Shown in pieces: positions 9,001-16,543 of a stretch of 33,309 nt of DNA (its first letter is position 1; the number at the start of each line of letters is the position of its first letter). The notes beneath the pieces are model-generated. The model ran no database searches, was not told the origin of the DNA, and was given only the letters and a program-made list of their open reading frames with translations. The translations under genes and the position numbers were made by a program. This DNA comes from Synechococcus sp. Cruz-7E5 (GTDB lineage: Bacteria; Cyanobacteriota; Cyanobacteriia; PCC-6307; Cyanobiaceae), in assembly GCF_024345995.1 (NCBI RefSeq), contig NZ_JAGQCE010000021.1, positions 1 to 33,309 on the forward strand, read 5' to 3'.

Positions 9001-9178
9001 CACCCAGGTGAAGAAGAGCGTGACGATCGACTGGACCTTGCGCGAAGGCGCCCGCGCCAAGATCCGCGTGCTGGTGAAACGCATCCTCAACAAATACGGC
9101 TACCCGCCCGATCTGCAGGAAGAGGCTGTCAAAACCGTGCTGGCCCAGGCGGAGCTGCTCTGTGCGGCGTGGGTATGA
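6062..9178 (+). CDS. hsdR: Type I restriction enzyme, R (motor/nuclease) subunit HsdR
   Basis: This 1038-residue protein is the restriction subunit of a type I system, which translocates DNA and cuts unmodified DNA with HsdM and HsdS. The nuclease has D143 (RPDLVVF) and E157-x-K159 (IELKN). The SF2 motor shows TQGSGKS (311-317), [16 protein letters not shown] (416-419), FTGTPIE, and WLTGFDAP followed by [10 protein letters not shown]. The C-terminal helical part ([13 protein letters not shown] onward) is the usual DUF3387-type region. ATG 6062 is preferred over GTG 6014 because [13 protein letters not shown] matches family N-termini; neither has a strong ribosome site. No hsdM or hsdS is in the window, so it is either an orphan or has partners elsewhere. 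It appears complete, unlike the copy at 4138. Confidence 0.93.
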   Translation: MTLSEADVEQAALGWFQELGYTMLPGPQLTPGEPAAERESFSEVVLVGRLREAIARINPAIPDGALEEALRKLLRLATPSLVQTNRAFHRLLREGVPVEYPRADGSIAGDHVRLVDFTTVAANDWLVVNQFAVSDGQHHRRPDLVVFLNGLPLGLIELKNAAAEGATIWSAYAQLQTYKAEIPSLLQFNAALVVSDGLQARIGSITANQEWFKVWRSIEGEALAPASALELETLIRGVFEPSRFLDLLQHFIVFEENPDSGALSKIIAGYHQFHAVNAAVKETVRASGLGPAASSLGGRPGDRRAGVVWHTQGSGKSFSMLFYAARIVRHPAMQNPTLVVLTDRNDLDDQLFGQFQRCADLLGQTPVQAASREQLRELLNRASGGVVFTTIQKFMPDKGEPMPELSARQNIVVIADEAHRSQYGFGGKVNEKTGEMSYGFGSNLRDALPNASFIGFTGTPIEQTDANTRAVFGDYISIYDIQRAVADKATVPIYYESRISKLSLNAAELPRLDAEFEEITEGEEFTQKEKLKTKWAALEALVGDPKRLALVAADLVAHLEKRLEAMDGKAMVVCMSRRICVDLYNALIQLRPEWATDTLKVVMTGSAEDGPDWQPHIRSKEARRQLANRFKDAADPFKIVIVRDMWLTGFDAPCLHTMYVDKPMQGHGLMQAIARVNRVFRDKPGGLVVDYLGLADQLKRALATYTESGGRGDPAPLVAQAIAVMLEKHGIASDLLHGFDWSAWTSGTPTERLQLLPAGQEFILQQENGKQRWLQVVAELSRAFALCSASDEATAIRDDVSFFQALQAALAKQSSSTSKTPEQIDAAIRQLVSKAITTEGQVIDVFTAAGLPRPDISILSDQFLAEVRGLKHKNVAAELLEKLLKDELKVRSKRNLVQSQVFSEKLKKALNAYHNRAITTAEVIDDLIALAKELDAATKRGESLGLTDDEVAFYDALAANDSAAAAMGDAKLKVIAAELITQVKKSVTIDWTLREGARAKIRVLVKRILNKYGYPPDLQEEAVKTVLAQAELLCAAWV

Positions 9179-9232
9179 GGGCCTCCCCCAGGGGAGTCCC
9201 AACCAACCCCTCAGGGCCAGATCCAGCTCGAT
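9152..9232. repeat. 81-bp direct repeat, copy 1 (hsdR 3' end and flank)
   Basis: This pairs with 10174-10254 in the same orientation; by hand alignment 70 of 81 positions agree with no gaps. Copy 1 includes the last nine codons of hsdR with its TGA, then 54 bases of downstream DNA. Confidence 0.85.
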
Positions 9233-9353
9233 ATCGATGTGGTGTTTGCCTTCGGAGCTACCGTTGATGGAGGGCGTGGACCGCTCCGCCCGGTTCAAGC
9301 GGCTGGCTTGCCCATCTCGCCGGTGTGGGGGCAGCCGGACGATCGCAACGCTC

Positions 9354-10175
9354 ATGAGCAAGAAGCAACGACCATCGCCTGTCGAGACGATCGAGGAGAT
9401 GCAGAACGATCTTCCCTACGACGAGGCGATCGACAAGAAGGACTACAAACGAGACCTCGTCTCGCTCCAGATCGAACTGCTCAAGGCGCAGCGTCACATC
9501 AAGGCTGTCGGACAGCGCGTGGTCATTCTGTTCGAAGGTCGCGATGCGGCGGGCAAGGGTGGATCGATCAAGCGCTTCCGCCAGCACCTGAACCCTCGCG
9601 GTAGTGAACATGTCGCGCTGGCGAAACCCAACGATGCCGAAGTGACCCAGTGGTACTTCCAGCGCTACGTCCCGCACCTGCCATCGGCCGGAGAAATCAC
9701 GATGTTCGACAGGTCGTGGTACAACCGCGCCGGCGTCGAGAAAGTGATGGGCTTCTGCACACCGCAGGAGCATGCCCTGTTCCTCCGCCAGGTTCCCGCC
9801 TTCGAACAGTCACTCGTCAGCAGTGGAATCATGGTCTTCAAGATGTGGTTCACCGTGTCGCGGGGACGGCAGAAGCTGCGTTTCGACGCCCGCCGCGAGG
9901 ATCCCCTCAAGCAGTGGAAGATATCGCCCATCGATGAGGCCAGCGTGACGAAGTACGACGCGTACACCCAGGCGCGCAACGAGATGCTGCTCGCCACCGA
10001 CACCCTCGTGGCGCCATGGACGATCATCAACTCGAACGAGAAGAGGCGGGCCCGTCTCGGCGCCATCCGCAGCGTTCTCCACGCCCTGGACTACGAACAC
10101 AAGGACCACGACATCGTCGGTGAGCCCGATCCACGGGTCGTGCGCACGGCACATTCGGTGTTCATCGACAACTGA
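9354..10175 (+). CDS. ppk2: Polyphosphate kinase 2 family protein
   Basis: This 273-residue PPK2 family enzyme transfers phosphate between polyphosphate and nucleotides. The single kinase domain has Walker A GRDAAGKG (62-69), Walker B with D119-R120 (MFDRSWYNRAGVE, start of the lid), and the conserved KMWFTVSRGRQ and PLKQWKISPID segments. The length is normal for a one-domain PPK2. ATG 9354 (MSKKQRPS) is chosen; an in-frame start at 9162 would lie inside hsdR. No good ribosome site is seen. The gene lies exactly between two direct repeats that carry hsdR 3'-end sequence, so it was probably brought in or trapped by recombination there. Whether it acts on ADP or GDP cannot be read from sequence. 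Confidence 0.92.
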   Translation: MSKKQRPSPVETIEEMQNDLPYDEAIDKKDYKRDLVSLQIELLKAQRHIKAVGQRVVILFEGRDAAGKGGSIKRFRQHLNPRGSEHVALAKPNDAEVTQWYFQRYVPHLPSAGEITMFDRSWYNRAGVEKVMGFCTPQEHALFLRQVPAFEQSLVSSGIMVFKMWFTVSRGRQKLRFDARREDPLKQWKISPIDEASVTKYDAYTQARNEMLLATDTLVAPWTIINSNEKRRARLGAIRSVLHALDYEHKDHDIVGEPDPRVVRTAHSVFIDN

Positions 10176-10254
10176 GCTGCTCCGCGCAGCGTGGGTGTGA
10201 GGGCCTCACTCAGGGGAGTTCCAGCCAACCCCGCAGGGCCATATCCAGCCCGAT
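10174..10254. repeat. 81-bp direct repeat, copy 2 (relic of an hsdR 3' end)
   Basis: This matches 9152-9232. Its first bases can be read as E-L-L-R-A-A-W-V-stop, the same C-terminus as HsdR (E-L-L-C-A-A-W-V-stop). It is therefore the tail of a second hsdR copy now lying after ppk2, and its first two bases are the end of the ppk2 stop codon. Confidence 0.8.
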
Positions 10255-10647
10255 CAGCCGCTGGGGCTCCAGGTGCCCCACCACCATGCCGAGGGAGATG
10301 AGACACCGGTGGCACTGGCTTGGATCAGCTGCCACACCCCCTTGGACACCGGCGCCGCCTGGCGCTTCGCCACCGCCCTGCGCCACAGCCCAGGGCGGAT
10401 GCGCTCACCAGCTCGGAGCAGTCCGCCGATGCCGAGTACCGCTACCAGGTGCAGCTGCTGGACAGCGCCGAGGCCCGCCTGCAGGTGACGTGCTGGTGCC
10501 GGCTTCTGGGGGGCACCAGCTGGCAGCGCCGTTGCGGGCCCATGGCCCTGGCGGTGTTCATCCAGCGCTTCCTGCCTGGGGAGCTGCCGTGATCAGGCCA
10601 CCTTCGCTGTTGCTCGCCAGTATGTGACCACATCAGCTGCAGATGCG
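10255..10647. other. Gene relics between ppk2 and the vapBC-type pair
   Basis: No intact gene is clear here. On the plus strand the frame 10320-10592 ends with AEYRYQVQLLDSAEARLQV, then QRRCGPMALAVFIQRFLPGELP, which reads like a real protein C-terminus. The N-terminal part seems to continue in another frame (ALAWISCHTPLDTGAAWRFATALRHSPG, about 10310-10390), suggesting a frameshifted hypothetical gene. On the minus strand a 25-residue open stretch ending LDMALRGWLELP (stop near 10219) spans the repeat. The same end occurs in copy 1 with its stop changed to Trp. I recognise no family for either. Confidence 0.35.
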
Positions 10648-10665
10648 ATGACCGATGTGGTCGCA
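10623..10665. promoter_or_regulatory. Inverted repeat at antitoxin start, possible operator
   Basis: TGTGACCACATC (10623-10634) and GATGTGGTCGCA (10654-10665) are inverted copies with one mismatch, flanking the antitoxin ATG at 10648. The left arm lies within the smaller palindrome ATGTG-AC-CACAT (10622-10633). Antitoxins of this class usually repress their own promoter through such repeats; the role here is inferred. Confidence 0.45.
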
Positions 10666-10938
10666 ACCCAGGTACCCGTGCGGGAGCTCAAAACCCACCT
10701 CTCCCAGTGGCTTGCCCGTGTCGAGGCCGGCGAAGTACTGGAGATCACGTCCCATCGACGCCCCATTGCCCGCCTCACCGGCCTCTCCCGAGCCAGCAGC
10801 AGTCACTCCCCACTGCAGTCAGCCATCGAAGCAGGCCTCGTCAGTTGGGACGGCCAAAAACCTCACTTACCCACTCCTGTAAAACTCACAGGCGAAGGGC
10901 CCTCATTGAGTGCTCTGGTCCTGGAAGGCCGAGGCTGA
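10648..10938 (+). CDS. Antitoxin, Phd/YefM type
   Basis: This 96-residue protein has the N-terminal pattern VPVRELKTHLSQWLARVEAGEVLEIT then RRPIARL, in order, diagnostic of Phd/YefM-fold antitoxins. That fold binds DNA through the N-terminal half and covers the toxin with the C-terminal tail. ATG 10648 is used; a GTG at 10624 would add eight residues and absorb the operator-like repeat. Its stop is 3 bases before the GTG of the PIN-domain gene, so the two are one operon. The expected role is to neutralise the toxin and repress the operon. Confidence 0.9.
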   Translation: MTDVVATQVPVRELKTHLSQWLARVEAGEVLEITSHRRPIARLTGLSRASSSHSPLQSAIEAGLVSWDGQKPHLPTPVKLTGEGPSLSALVLEGRG

Positions 10939-10941
10939 CAC

Positions 10942-11367
10942 GTGCTCATCTTTTGTGACACCTCGGCTCTGGTGAAGCTCGTTGTGAAAGAGGAAGGCAG
11001 TGATCGGGTGGCTCAGGCAGCCGATCGCGCCGAAGGCCTCGCGGTCTGCCGAATTGCCTGGGCAGAAGCAATGGCGGCCCTGGCGCAACGCAGTCGTGTC
11101 AAGGGTGCCAACCAGCGGGAGTTGCAGCAGGCCCGCCACGCATTAATCCAGATCTGGAACCACTTCGCCATCGTGGAGATCAACCAGGCGCTGGTTGAGA
11201 AGGCCGGAACCTTCGCCGATGCCTTTGCTCTTCGGGGCTACGACAGCGTTCAGCTGGCCGCTGTCCACACCCTTCAGGAGCACGCCACCGATCGAGTCAT
11301 CCTGGCCTGTTTCGATCGCAGGCTGAACCAGGCCCCTCTTCTGATGCAACTGGACGTGATCGAATGA
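10942..11367 (+). CDS. vapC: PIN-domain ribonuclease toxin, VapC type
   Basis: This is a 141-residue PIN domain. The acidic metal-binding residues are in place: D in CDTSALVKL near the N-terminus, E in AWAEAMAAL, D in RGYDSVQLAA and D in ACFDRRLN. VapC toxins cut specific RNAs (tRNA or rRNA) when free of antitoxin. It starts at GTG 10942 directly after the antitoxin gene and ends 13 bases before the convergent gene at 11381. Nothing suggests inactivation. The RNA target cannot be deduced. Confidence 0.9.
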   Translation: MLIFCDTSALVKLVVKEEGSDRVAQAADRAEGLAVCRIAWAEAMAALAQRSRVKGANQRELQQARHALIQIWNHFAIVEINQALVEKAGTFADAFALRGYDSVQLAAVHTLQEHATDRVILACFDRRLNQAPLLMQLDVIE

Positions 11368-11380
11368 AGGCTGCAACGGT

Positions 11381-11896
11381 TCATACACTCCTCAGGCCAA
11401 GCCTGCGCTCACAGCGCCGCAGACCCTCGGCGCACTCGCCCAGCATCAGCAGGCCCGCGCCGCCCCAGAGCAGCCGCTGCGGCAGATCGAGGGCGCCCGC
11501 GCCCAGCTCCCGCTTCGGCTCAAAGCCCAGCCGGCGGAAGTAGCGCACCAGGCGGCGGTGCTGGTGCTCGTCGTCGCGGATGGCCAGCAGCGCGGCGTGG
11601 CGGCAGGGGGTGTGCTCCAGCGCCCAGGCGAATGTGGCGGCCCAGATCAACGGACCCACTTGGGCGGCGGCCGGCTCGCCGCGCGGCACCTGGATCCGCA
11701 GGGTGTCGAGATGAAGGCCGCCGGGGGTGGGAATAGCCCAGCCCTTGAGGTCCCCCAGCAGCTGGGGGCCGCCCTCGGGCCCGCGGCGGGCCACCCCCAC
11801 CCGCAACCCCCGCAGCGCCGCGGGTCCGCTCACCTGCAGACGCAGCTGCAATCCCTGCAGCGCACCCCACGTCTCCAGCTCCGCCAGGTGGCTCAT
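11381..11896 (-). CDS. Conserved hypothetical, GNAT-like C-terminus
   Basis: This encodes 171 residues. ATG 11896 overlaps the stop of the upstream gene (ATGA), which fixes the start; the same frame stays open far upstream but that part is only a shadow. The C-terminal half reads LLAIRDDEHQHRRLVRYFRRLGFEP, which resembles the last helix and strand of GNAT acetyltransferases (Y-F-x-x-x-G-F), followed by LPQRLLWGGAGLLMLGE. The acetyl-CoA loop is not clear, so activity is not claimed. It is the last gene of the long leftward run and abuts the vapBC-type pair. Confidence 0.65.
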   Translation of the reverse strand: MSHLAELETWGALQGLQLRLQVSGPAALRGLRVGVARRGPEGGPQLLGDLKGWAIPTPGGLHLDTLRIQVPRGEPAAAQVGPLIWAATFAWALEHTPCRHAALLAIRDDEHQHRRLVRYFRRLGFEPKRELGAGALDLPQRLLWGGAGLLMLGECAEGLRRCERRLGLRSV

Positions 11897-12888
11897 GCGG
11901 GGAACGGCTCCCAGGCCAGCACCGCCGCCAGCGGCAGAGGGCCCCGGATGTGGGGGAAGAGCTCGCCACTCCCGGGGGCCGGCTCCTCCACCACGGCGAT
12001 GCCGGACGCAGCCAGGCGCCCGGCATCGATCGTGAGCAGCAGCACATCGGCCGCATCGGCGTAGAAGCGCCGGTGGGTGGCCTCGAGCTGATGGCTGTGG
12101 CTGGCGTGGATGAAGCCCACCTCCTCCAGGCTCAGGCCGCGGCTGGAGCGGCGGTAGACCCCCTCGCTCCTGCCGGCGCGCCATTCCGGGGCCAGGGCCA
12201 GGTGATACAGCCAGCGCGGCGAGCGCCAGGCGGCTCGCTGTGCCCAGGGCGGGGCCATTACCGCCGCCAGCTCGTGGCTGGCGAGGAACCGCCCAAGCCA
12301 CGCCTGCACCGTCGTGAGGCCCTCGGCGCTGTCGAACCCCTCCGGATCCGCCAGGCGGAACTGGCGCACGAAGGGCAGCAGGGCCAGATCCGCCAGGGAA
12401 GGCCGATCCCCCAGCTCGGGCAACCGGGCGTTCCAGTCGCGCAGGATCATCAGGGCCGCCGAACGATGCTCCTCGGGGTCGACGCCGGGGTGGCGGCCGG
12501 CGTACTTGAAGCGGTCGAGGTGGTGCTTGAAGGGGCCGTCGTTGCTGGCGATCAACGCCTCGATCAACGCCCGCCGGGCCGCCTGGCCAGCTGTGTCGGC
12601 CCGCCGTCGCAGATCGCCGGGGTCGTGGTGCTCCAGGGCCCAGCGCATCACCGCCAGGCTCTGATCGATCACGCGGCCCGCCGGCAGCACGAGCACCGGC
12701 ACCGTGCCCTTCGCGGAGGCCTCCAGCAGTTCGGGGGGCTTGGCCTTGAGGTTCACCTCCCGCAGCTCCAGATCGCGGCCGGGCTGTAGACCCGCTGCCG
12801 CCAGGGCCAGCCGGGCCCGGATCGCATAGGGGCAGCGGCGGAAGCTGTAGAGGATCGGTCGATCCGTCCTGGGCACAGACCGCGTCAC
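11893..12888 (-). CDS. GST-like protein fused to DUF952
   Basis: This 331-residue two-domain protein starts with a thioredoxin-fold glutathione S-transferase domain (about 10-95, with FRRCPYAIRARLAL near Cys19 and GTVPVL before the cis-Pro loop), then an all-helical GST C-domain (about 100-215, DRPSLADLALLPFVRQF). From about 228 a DUF952 domain follows: YHLALAPEW, then GFIHASHSHQLEATHRRFY, then LFPHIRGPLPLAAVLAWEPF. The start GTG 12888 overlaps the preceding TGA (12887-12885), making a GTGA junction; the longer frame from 12936 would overlap the upstream gene by 52 bases. The substrate is unknown. Confidence 0.82.
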   Translation of the reverse strand: MTRSVPRTDRPILYSFRRCPYAIRARLALAAAGLQPGRDLELREVNLKAKPPELLEASAKGTVPVLVLPAGRVIDQSLAVMRWALEHHDPGDLRRRADTAGQAARRALIEALIASNDGPFKHHLDRFKYAGRHPGVDPEEHRSAALMILRDWNARLPELGDRPSLADLALLPFVRQFRLADPEGFDSAEGLTTVQAWLGRFLASHELAAVMAPPWAQRAAWRSPRWLYHLALAPEWRAGRSEGVYRRSSRGLSLEEVGFIHASHSHQLEATHRRFYADAADVLLLTIDAGRLAASGIAVVEEPAPGSGELFPHIRGPLPLAAVLAWEPFPA

Positions 12889-13772
12889 CAGGGGGTCCCA
12901 TCCTTGTGGCTGAAGCGCCAGCCGCCGTCGAGCCACCGGGCCTGAAGGTCCTCGTTTGGATAGTCGACCTGCTCGCCGGGGGTGCGATCGCCGATCTCCA
13001 GCAGCACCACATCCACCGCCGTGCCGTTGATCAGGTGGTGAGCGTTCCCAGTCCCGGCAGCAAAGCCCGCCGCCAGTCCCGGTGCCAGTTCTCGTTCGCC
13101 GTCATCGGTGATCAAGGTCGGGTGACCCTCGAGCACGTAGACGAATTCGTCCTGTTGGCTGTGGGCATGGCGTAGGGCGGTGCGGGCCCCGGGCCTCAAC
13201 CGGGTTTGGTTGACGCCGAAGTGGCGCAGACCGAAGGCCTCCCCCAGCACACGCTTCTCCCGGCCCTTCATCAGGGCAGCGAACGGGGCGGGGTAGTTGC
13301 TGGCCTGGTAGCGAGGTGGCCCCCCGGCGGCCCAGATGGCCATGGCGCCCCGGTCGGGCTCCAGCCAGTTGCGGCGCGCCTCAATCGACTCCAGACGTGC
13401 GCGGCTGTAGGCCGCCAGGGGCCAGTCGCGCTCCCCCAGGGGCGAGGCCAGCAAGGCGGCCAGGGAATCCATCAGGGGCCAGCCGGGGTGGCGAGCGATG
13501 TGCCCACTCACCCCCCGCAGGAAGTGGACGGTGAGGGTTTCGTGGTAGCCGGAGTGATCGGTGTTGCCGGAGCCTGTGGCGTCGTTGTAGGCGCGGATGC
13601 GGGAGCGCAGGTGTTCGAGAGCGGCGTTGAACGGCCGCTGCACGAGGGTCCAGAGGGCCACGGCCAGATGGGCTTCGTGGGTCCAACGGGCTCGGGGCAG
13701 GGTGGAAGCTTCGAAGGCCGTCACCAGCGCCTCGATTCCCTCTGCTGTGGTGGGCAAAGTCTGCTCGCTCAT
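12885..13772 (-). CDS. Two-domain protein with C-terminal cupin
   Basis: This is a 295-residue protein. The C-terminal half (about 155-280) is a cupin: RLRPGARTALRHAHSQQDEF with H202, H204 and E209 as likely metal ligands, VYVLEG, then AGTGNAHHLING with H245/H246, and PGEQVDYPNEDL. The N-terminal half (1-145) has RWTHEAHLAVALWTL and SGYHETLTVHFLR, a motif pair I recall from separate small hypothetical proteins, so this seems to be a fusion. ATG 13772 is supported by a GAGG ribosome site 7 bases upstream. It lies 11 bases after the TrhO fusion gene and is coupled to the GST gene. Function is unknown; small-molecule metalloenzyme or sensor are both possible. Confidence 0.8.
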   Translation of the reverse strand: MSEQTLPTTAEGIEALVTAFEASTLPRARWTHEAHLAVALWTLVQRPFNAALEHLRSRIRAYNDATGSGNTDHSGYHETLTVHFLRGVSGHIARHPGWPLMDSLAALLASPLGERDWPLAAYSRARLESIEARRNWLEPDRGAMAIWAAGGPPRYQASNYPAPFAALMKGREKRVLGEAFGLRHFGVNQTRLRPGARTALRHAHSQQDEFVYVLEGHPTLITDDGERELAPGLAAGFAAGTGNAHHLINGTAVDVVLLEIGDRTPGEQVDYPNEDLQARWLDGGWRFSHKDGTPW

Positions 13773-13783
13773 GGTTTGGCCTC

Positions 13784-15472
13784 CTACCGGCGGATGGCGC
13801 GAAAGCGCAGGCGCACATAATCCGCGCGCCAGCAGCCATCGGCTCCGAGCAACTGAGGCCGCAAGGCTTCCACCACCTCAGCCACCAAGGCCGGACGCTC
13901 CTCGGGGGGCAATGGTGCCAGGAATCCCTGGGCAAAGGTGGTGATCCAGTCGCCTGGATCGCCGGGCAGGGGCGTCGGGCGGGGAATCAGGGTGATCGAT
14001 TCCACTCCAAAGCCTCCCGCCTCCAGCAGTGCGCCGTAGTGCTCGGGGGTGGGGAAGAAGGTGTCGTGGGGTGACCTCAGCCCCCTCGCATCCAAGGCCC
14101 GCTCAAGGGCGCCGTGGATCGCGGCTACGTTGCCGTGGCCTCCCATCTCGGCCACGAATCGCCCCCCCGGCAGCAGGGCTCGGTGCACCCCGGCGATCAC
14201 GCGTTCGGGCTGCAGCATCCAATGCAGGGCGGCATTGGAGAAGACCGCCTCGAAGGCGGCCTCAAACGTCAACTCCTGGCCATCCAACACCTGGGCCTCC
14301 AGCCCCCGGGCGCGTGCGCCCGCCACCATCGCGGCGCTGGCGTCGACACCGATCACACGCGCCCCCAGTGCCACCAGCTGCTCGGTGAGCGCCCCATCGC
14401 CGCAGCCGAGATCCAGCACGCGCTCGTCGGGCTGAGGATCCAGCAGCGCCAGCACCGGGCCCCCCAGATCCGAGACGAAGCGGCCCATGGCCTCGTAGCT
14501 CTCAGGGTGCCACTGCTGCAGGGAGGGCTCGGCCATGGCGATCAGCTTGCGGGGCTGATGCCGAGGCTGACCCGCCTGGGCGCGGCGCTCCCTCTGCATC
14601 AGCATCTGGCGCTGACGCTCGGCAAAACGCCGGCGGTCGGAGTCGCTGAAGCGGCTGAGGCAGTGGCGGCAGCTCACTCCCTCCACGTAGCTCTCCAGGG
14701 CGCGATCCTCCGGGCCAAGGGGCAGACCGCAGGCGTGGCACTGGCTGTGGCTGCCGGGTTCGAGCCGGTGGTTGAGGGCCACGCGCCGATCGAACACATA
14801 GCACTCGCCCTGCCAGCGGCTGCGTGCTTCAGGGATGGCTTCGAGGTAGCGCAGGATGCCGCCCTGTAGCTGGTGCACGCCGCTGAAGCCCTGCTGGCGC
14901 AGGTAGGCGGTGGCCTTCTCGCAGCGGATGCCGCCAGTGCAGAAGAGGGCCAGGCGCTCGGGCCGTCGCTCCTTCACCAGGGGGCGCAGCTCCTTCTCCA
15001 CCCAGGCCGGAAAGTCGCGGAAGCTTGCTGTGCCGGGATCGACTGCCCGATCGAAACTGCCGATCGCCACCTCGTAGGCGTTGCGCGTGTCGATCACCAA
15101 GGTGGTGGGATCGTCGATCAAGGCATTCCAGGCCTCGGGCGGCACGTTGGTTCCCGCCCCCTGGGTCGGATCGAGCCCCTCGATTCCCAGGGTGACGATC
15201 TCCCGCTTCAGGCGCACCTTGAGCCGCTCAAAGCTGGCCACGGTGCTCCAGCTGGTCTTCAGCTCCAATGCATCGAGGCCGGCGCCTGCCTGGAGCGCCG
15301 CCAGCAGGCTCGCGACCGCCGCTGGCGTACCACTGATCGTGCCGTTCACCCCCTCCTCGGCCAGCAGCACCGTGCCATGAACTCCGGCGGCGCGGCCTAG
15401 CTGCTGCAGCCGTTCGCGCAGGGCGGGGAGGATGTCGGCGTTCAGAGACGCGAAACGGTAGAAGGCCGTCAC
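13784..15472 (-). CDS. trhO: tRNA uridine(34) hydroxylase TrhO fused to SAM methyltransferase
   Basis: This is a 562-residue protein. Residues 1-300 are TrhO (YceA): an N-terminal acylphosphatase-like part (AEEGVNGTISG), a rhodanese domain with C178 in FCTGGIRCEKA, and a Cys cluster C245-x2-C248 and C268-x2-C271. TrhO makes 5-hydroxyuridine at tRNA position 34 using O2. From M313 a class I SAM-dependent methyltransferase follows in the same frame: VLDLGCGDGALTEQL (352-366), then VIGVDAS, then FSNAALHWM, similar to trans-aconitate methyltransferase-like proteins. No stop lies between them. ATG 14536 (M313) has no clear ribosome site, favouring a true fusion. Start is GTG 15472, 40 bases after bioB. 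A role for the second domain in methylating the hydroxylated wobble base is only a hypothesis. Confidence 0.88.
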   Translation of the reverse strand: MTAFYRFASLNADILPALRERLQQLGRAAGVHGTVLLAEEGVNGTISGTPAAVASLLAALQAGAGLDALELKTSWSTVASFERLKVRLKREIVTLGIEGLDPTQGAGTNVPPEAWNALIDDPTTLVIDTRNAYEVAIGSFDRAVDPGTASFRDFPAWVEKELRPLVKERRPERLALFCTGGIRCEKATAYLRQQGFSGVHQLQGGILRYLEAIPEARSRWQGECYVFDRRVALNHRLEPGSHSQCHACGLPLGPEDRALESYVEGVSCRHCLSRFSDSDRRRFAERQRQMLMQRERRAQAGQPRHQPRKLIAMAEPSLQQWHPESYEAMGRFVSDLGGPVLALLDPQPDERVLDLGCGDGALTEQLVALGARVIGVDASAAMVAGARARGLEAQVLDGQELTFEAAFEAVFSNAALHWMLQPERVIAGVHRALLPGGRFVAEMGGHGNVAAIHGALERALDARGLRSPHDTFFPTPEHYGALLEAGGFGVESITLIPRPTPLPGDPGDWITTFAQGFLAPLPPEERPALVAEVVEALRPQLLGADGCWRADYVRLRFRAIRR

Positions 15473-15512
15473 CTGCTGGACCGCTGGTGCTTCGCTCCGA
15501 CCAGAGGCAGCC

Positions 15513-16514
15513 TCAGCCAGGGGGCACCTCCAGGGCGTTCACCCCCGCTGCCGCCAGCAGCGCCCGGTCGGAGTCCACATCAGGGTTGCCGGTGGTGAGC
15601 AGGGTGTCTCCGTAGAAAATTGAATCAGCCCCCGCCTGCAGGCAGAGGATCTGGGCCTCCCGGCTGAGCTGTTCACGGCCGGCGCTCAGGCGCACCCGGC
15701 TGAAGGGCATCAGGATGCGTGCGGTGGCCACCATCCGCACCAGCTCCAGTGGATCAATCGGCGGTTGTTGCTCCAGCGGTGTGCCCTCCACCGCCACCAG
15801 GGCGTTGATCGGCACGCTCTCGGGATGGGGGTCGAGGCTGGCGAGCACCTGCAGCAGGCCGGCGCGATCGCTGGTGGTCTCCCCAAGGCCGATGATGCCG
15901 CCGCAGCAGAGTGTGATCCCCGACCGCCGTACCCGGGCCAGGGTTTCCAGCCGCTCCTGGTAGGTGCGGGTGGTGATGATCCGCTCGTAGTGCTCCGGAC
16001 TGGTGTCGAGGTTGTGGTTGTAGGCGGTGAGGCCAGCCGCCGCCAGGCGCTCGGCCTGGGCGTCGGTGAGCATGCCGGCGGTCACACAGGCCTCCAGCCC
16101 CAGCTCCCGCACGCCGCGCACCATCGCCAGCATCGCCTCGAAGGGGGCGCCATCGCGGATGTCGCGCCAGGCCCAGCCCATGCAGAAGCGATGGGCACCC
16201 ACCGCCTTGGCGGCCCGCGCCCGCGCCAGCACAGGCTCCACCTCCAGCTCCGGCCGCCCGCTCACATCGCTGCTGTTGTGCATCGACTGGGGGCAGTAGG
16301 CGCAGTCCTCCTCGCAACCGCCGGTCTTGACACTGAGCAGCGAAGCGAGCTGTACCCGGTAGCCCGGATTGGCGGCCCGGTGCACGGTCTGGGCTCGCCA
16401 GAGCAGGTCGATCAGCGGCATCTCCAGCAGCTCCTGGATCTCGCCGCGGCTCCAGTCGTGGCGCAGGTCTGGGGCCGAAGCGGCGGCGGCCGTGGGGCGT
16501 GTCGTCGTGGTCAA
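15513..16514 (-). CDS. bioB: Biotin synthase BioB
   Basis: This 333-residue radical SAM enzyme inserts sulfur into dethiobiotin, the last step of biotin synthesis. The [4Fe-4S] ligands are C67, C71 and C74 in [44 protein letters not shown] and the C-terminal [12 protein letters not shown] are all typical of BioB. Length and motifs are complete. The listed start is a TTG (16514); the first 20 residues are low-complexity (T/A-rich), so the true start could be elsewhere nearby. It lies 29 bases after uppS in the leftward run. No other biotin gene is in the window. Confidence 0.95.
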   Translation of the reverse strand: MTTTTRPTAAAASAPDLRHDWSRGEIQELLEMPLIDLLWRAQTVHRAANPGYRVQLASLLSVKTGGCEEDCAYCPQSMHNSSDVSGRPELEVEPVLARARAAKAVGAHRFCMGWAWRDIRDGAPFEAMLAMVRGVRELGLEACVTAGMLTDAQAERLAAAGLTAYNHNLDTSPEHYERIITTRTYQERLETLARVRRSGITLCCGGIIGLGETTSDRAGLLQVLASLDPHPESVPINALVAVEGTPLEQQPPIDPLELVRMVATARILMPFSRVRLSAGREQLSREAQILCLQAGADSIFYGDTLLTTGNPDVDSDRALLAAAGVNALEVPPG

Positions 16515-16543
16515 AGGGGCAGGGAGTGGGAGAAGAGTGGGGG

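Noticed and set aside
11381-13012. 543-codon minus-strand protein
   Set aside because: Only 11381-11896 is real; the upstream part is the wrong frame of the GST-DUF952 gene, and an ATGA overlap marks the true start.
14536-14804. Separate methyltransferase gene starting at ATG 14536
   Set aside because: No stop or ribosome site separates it from trhO; kept as one fused protein, though internal initiation cannot be excluded.
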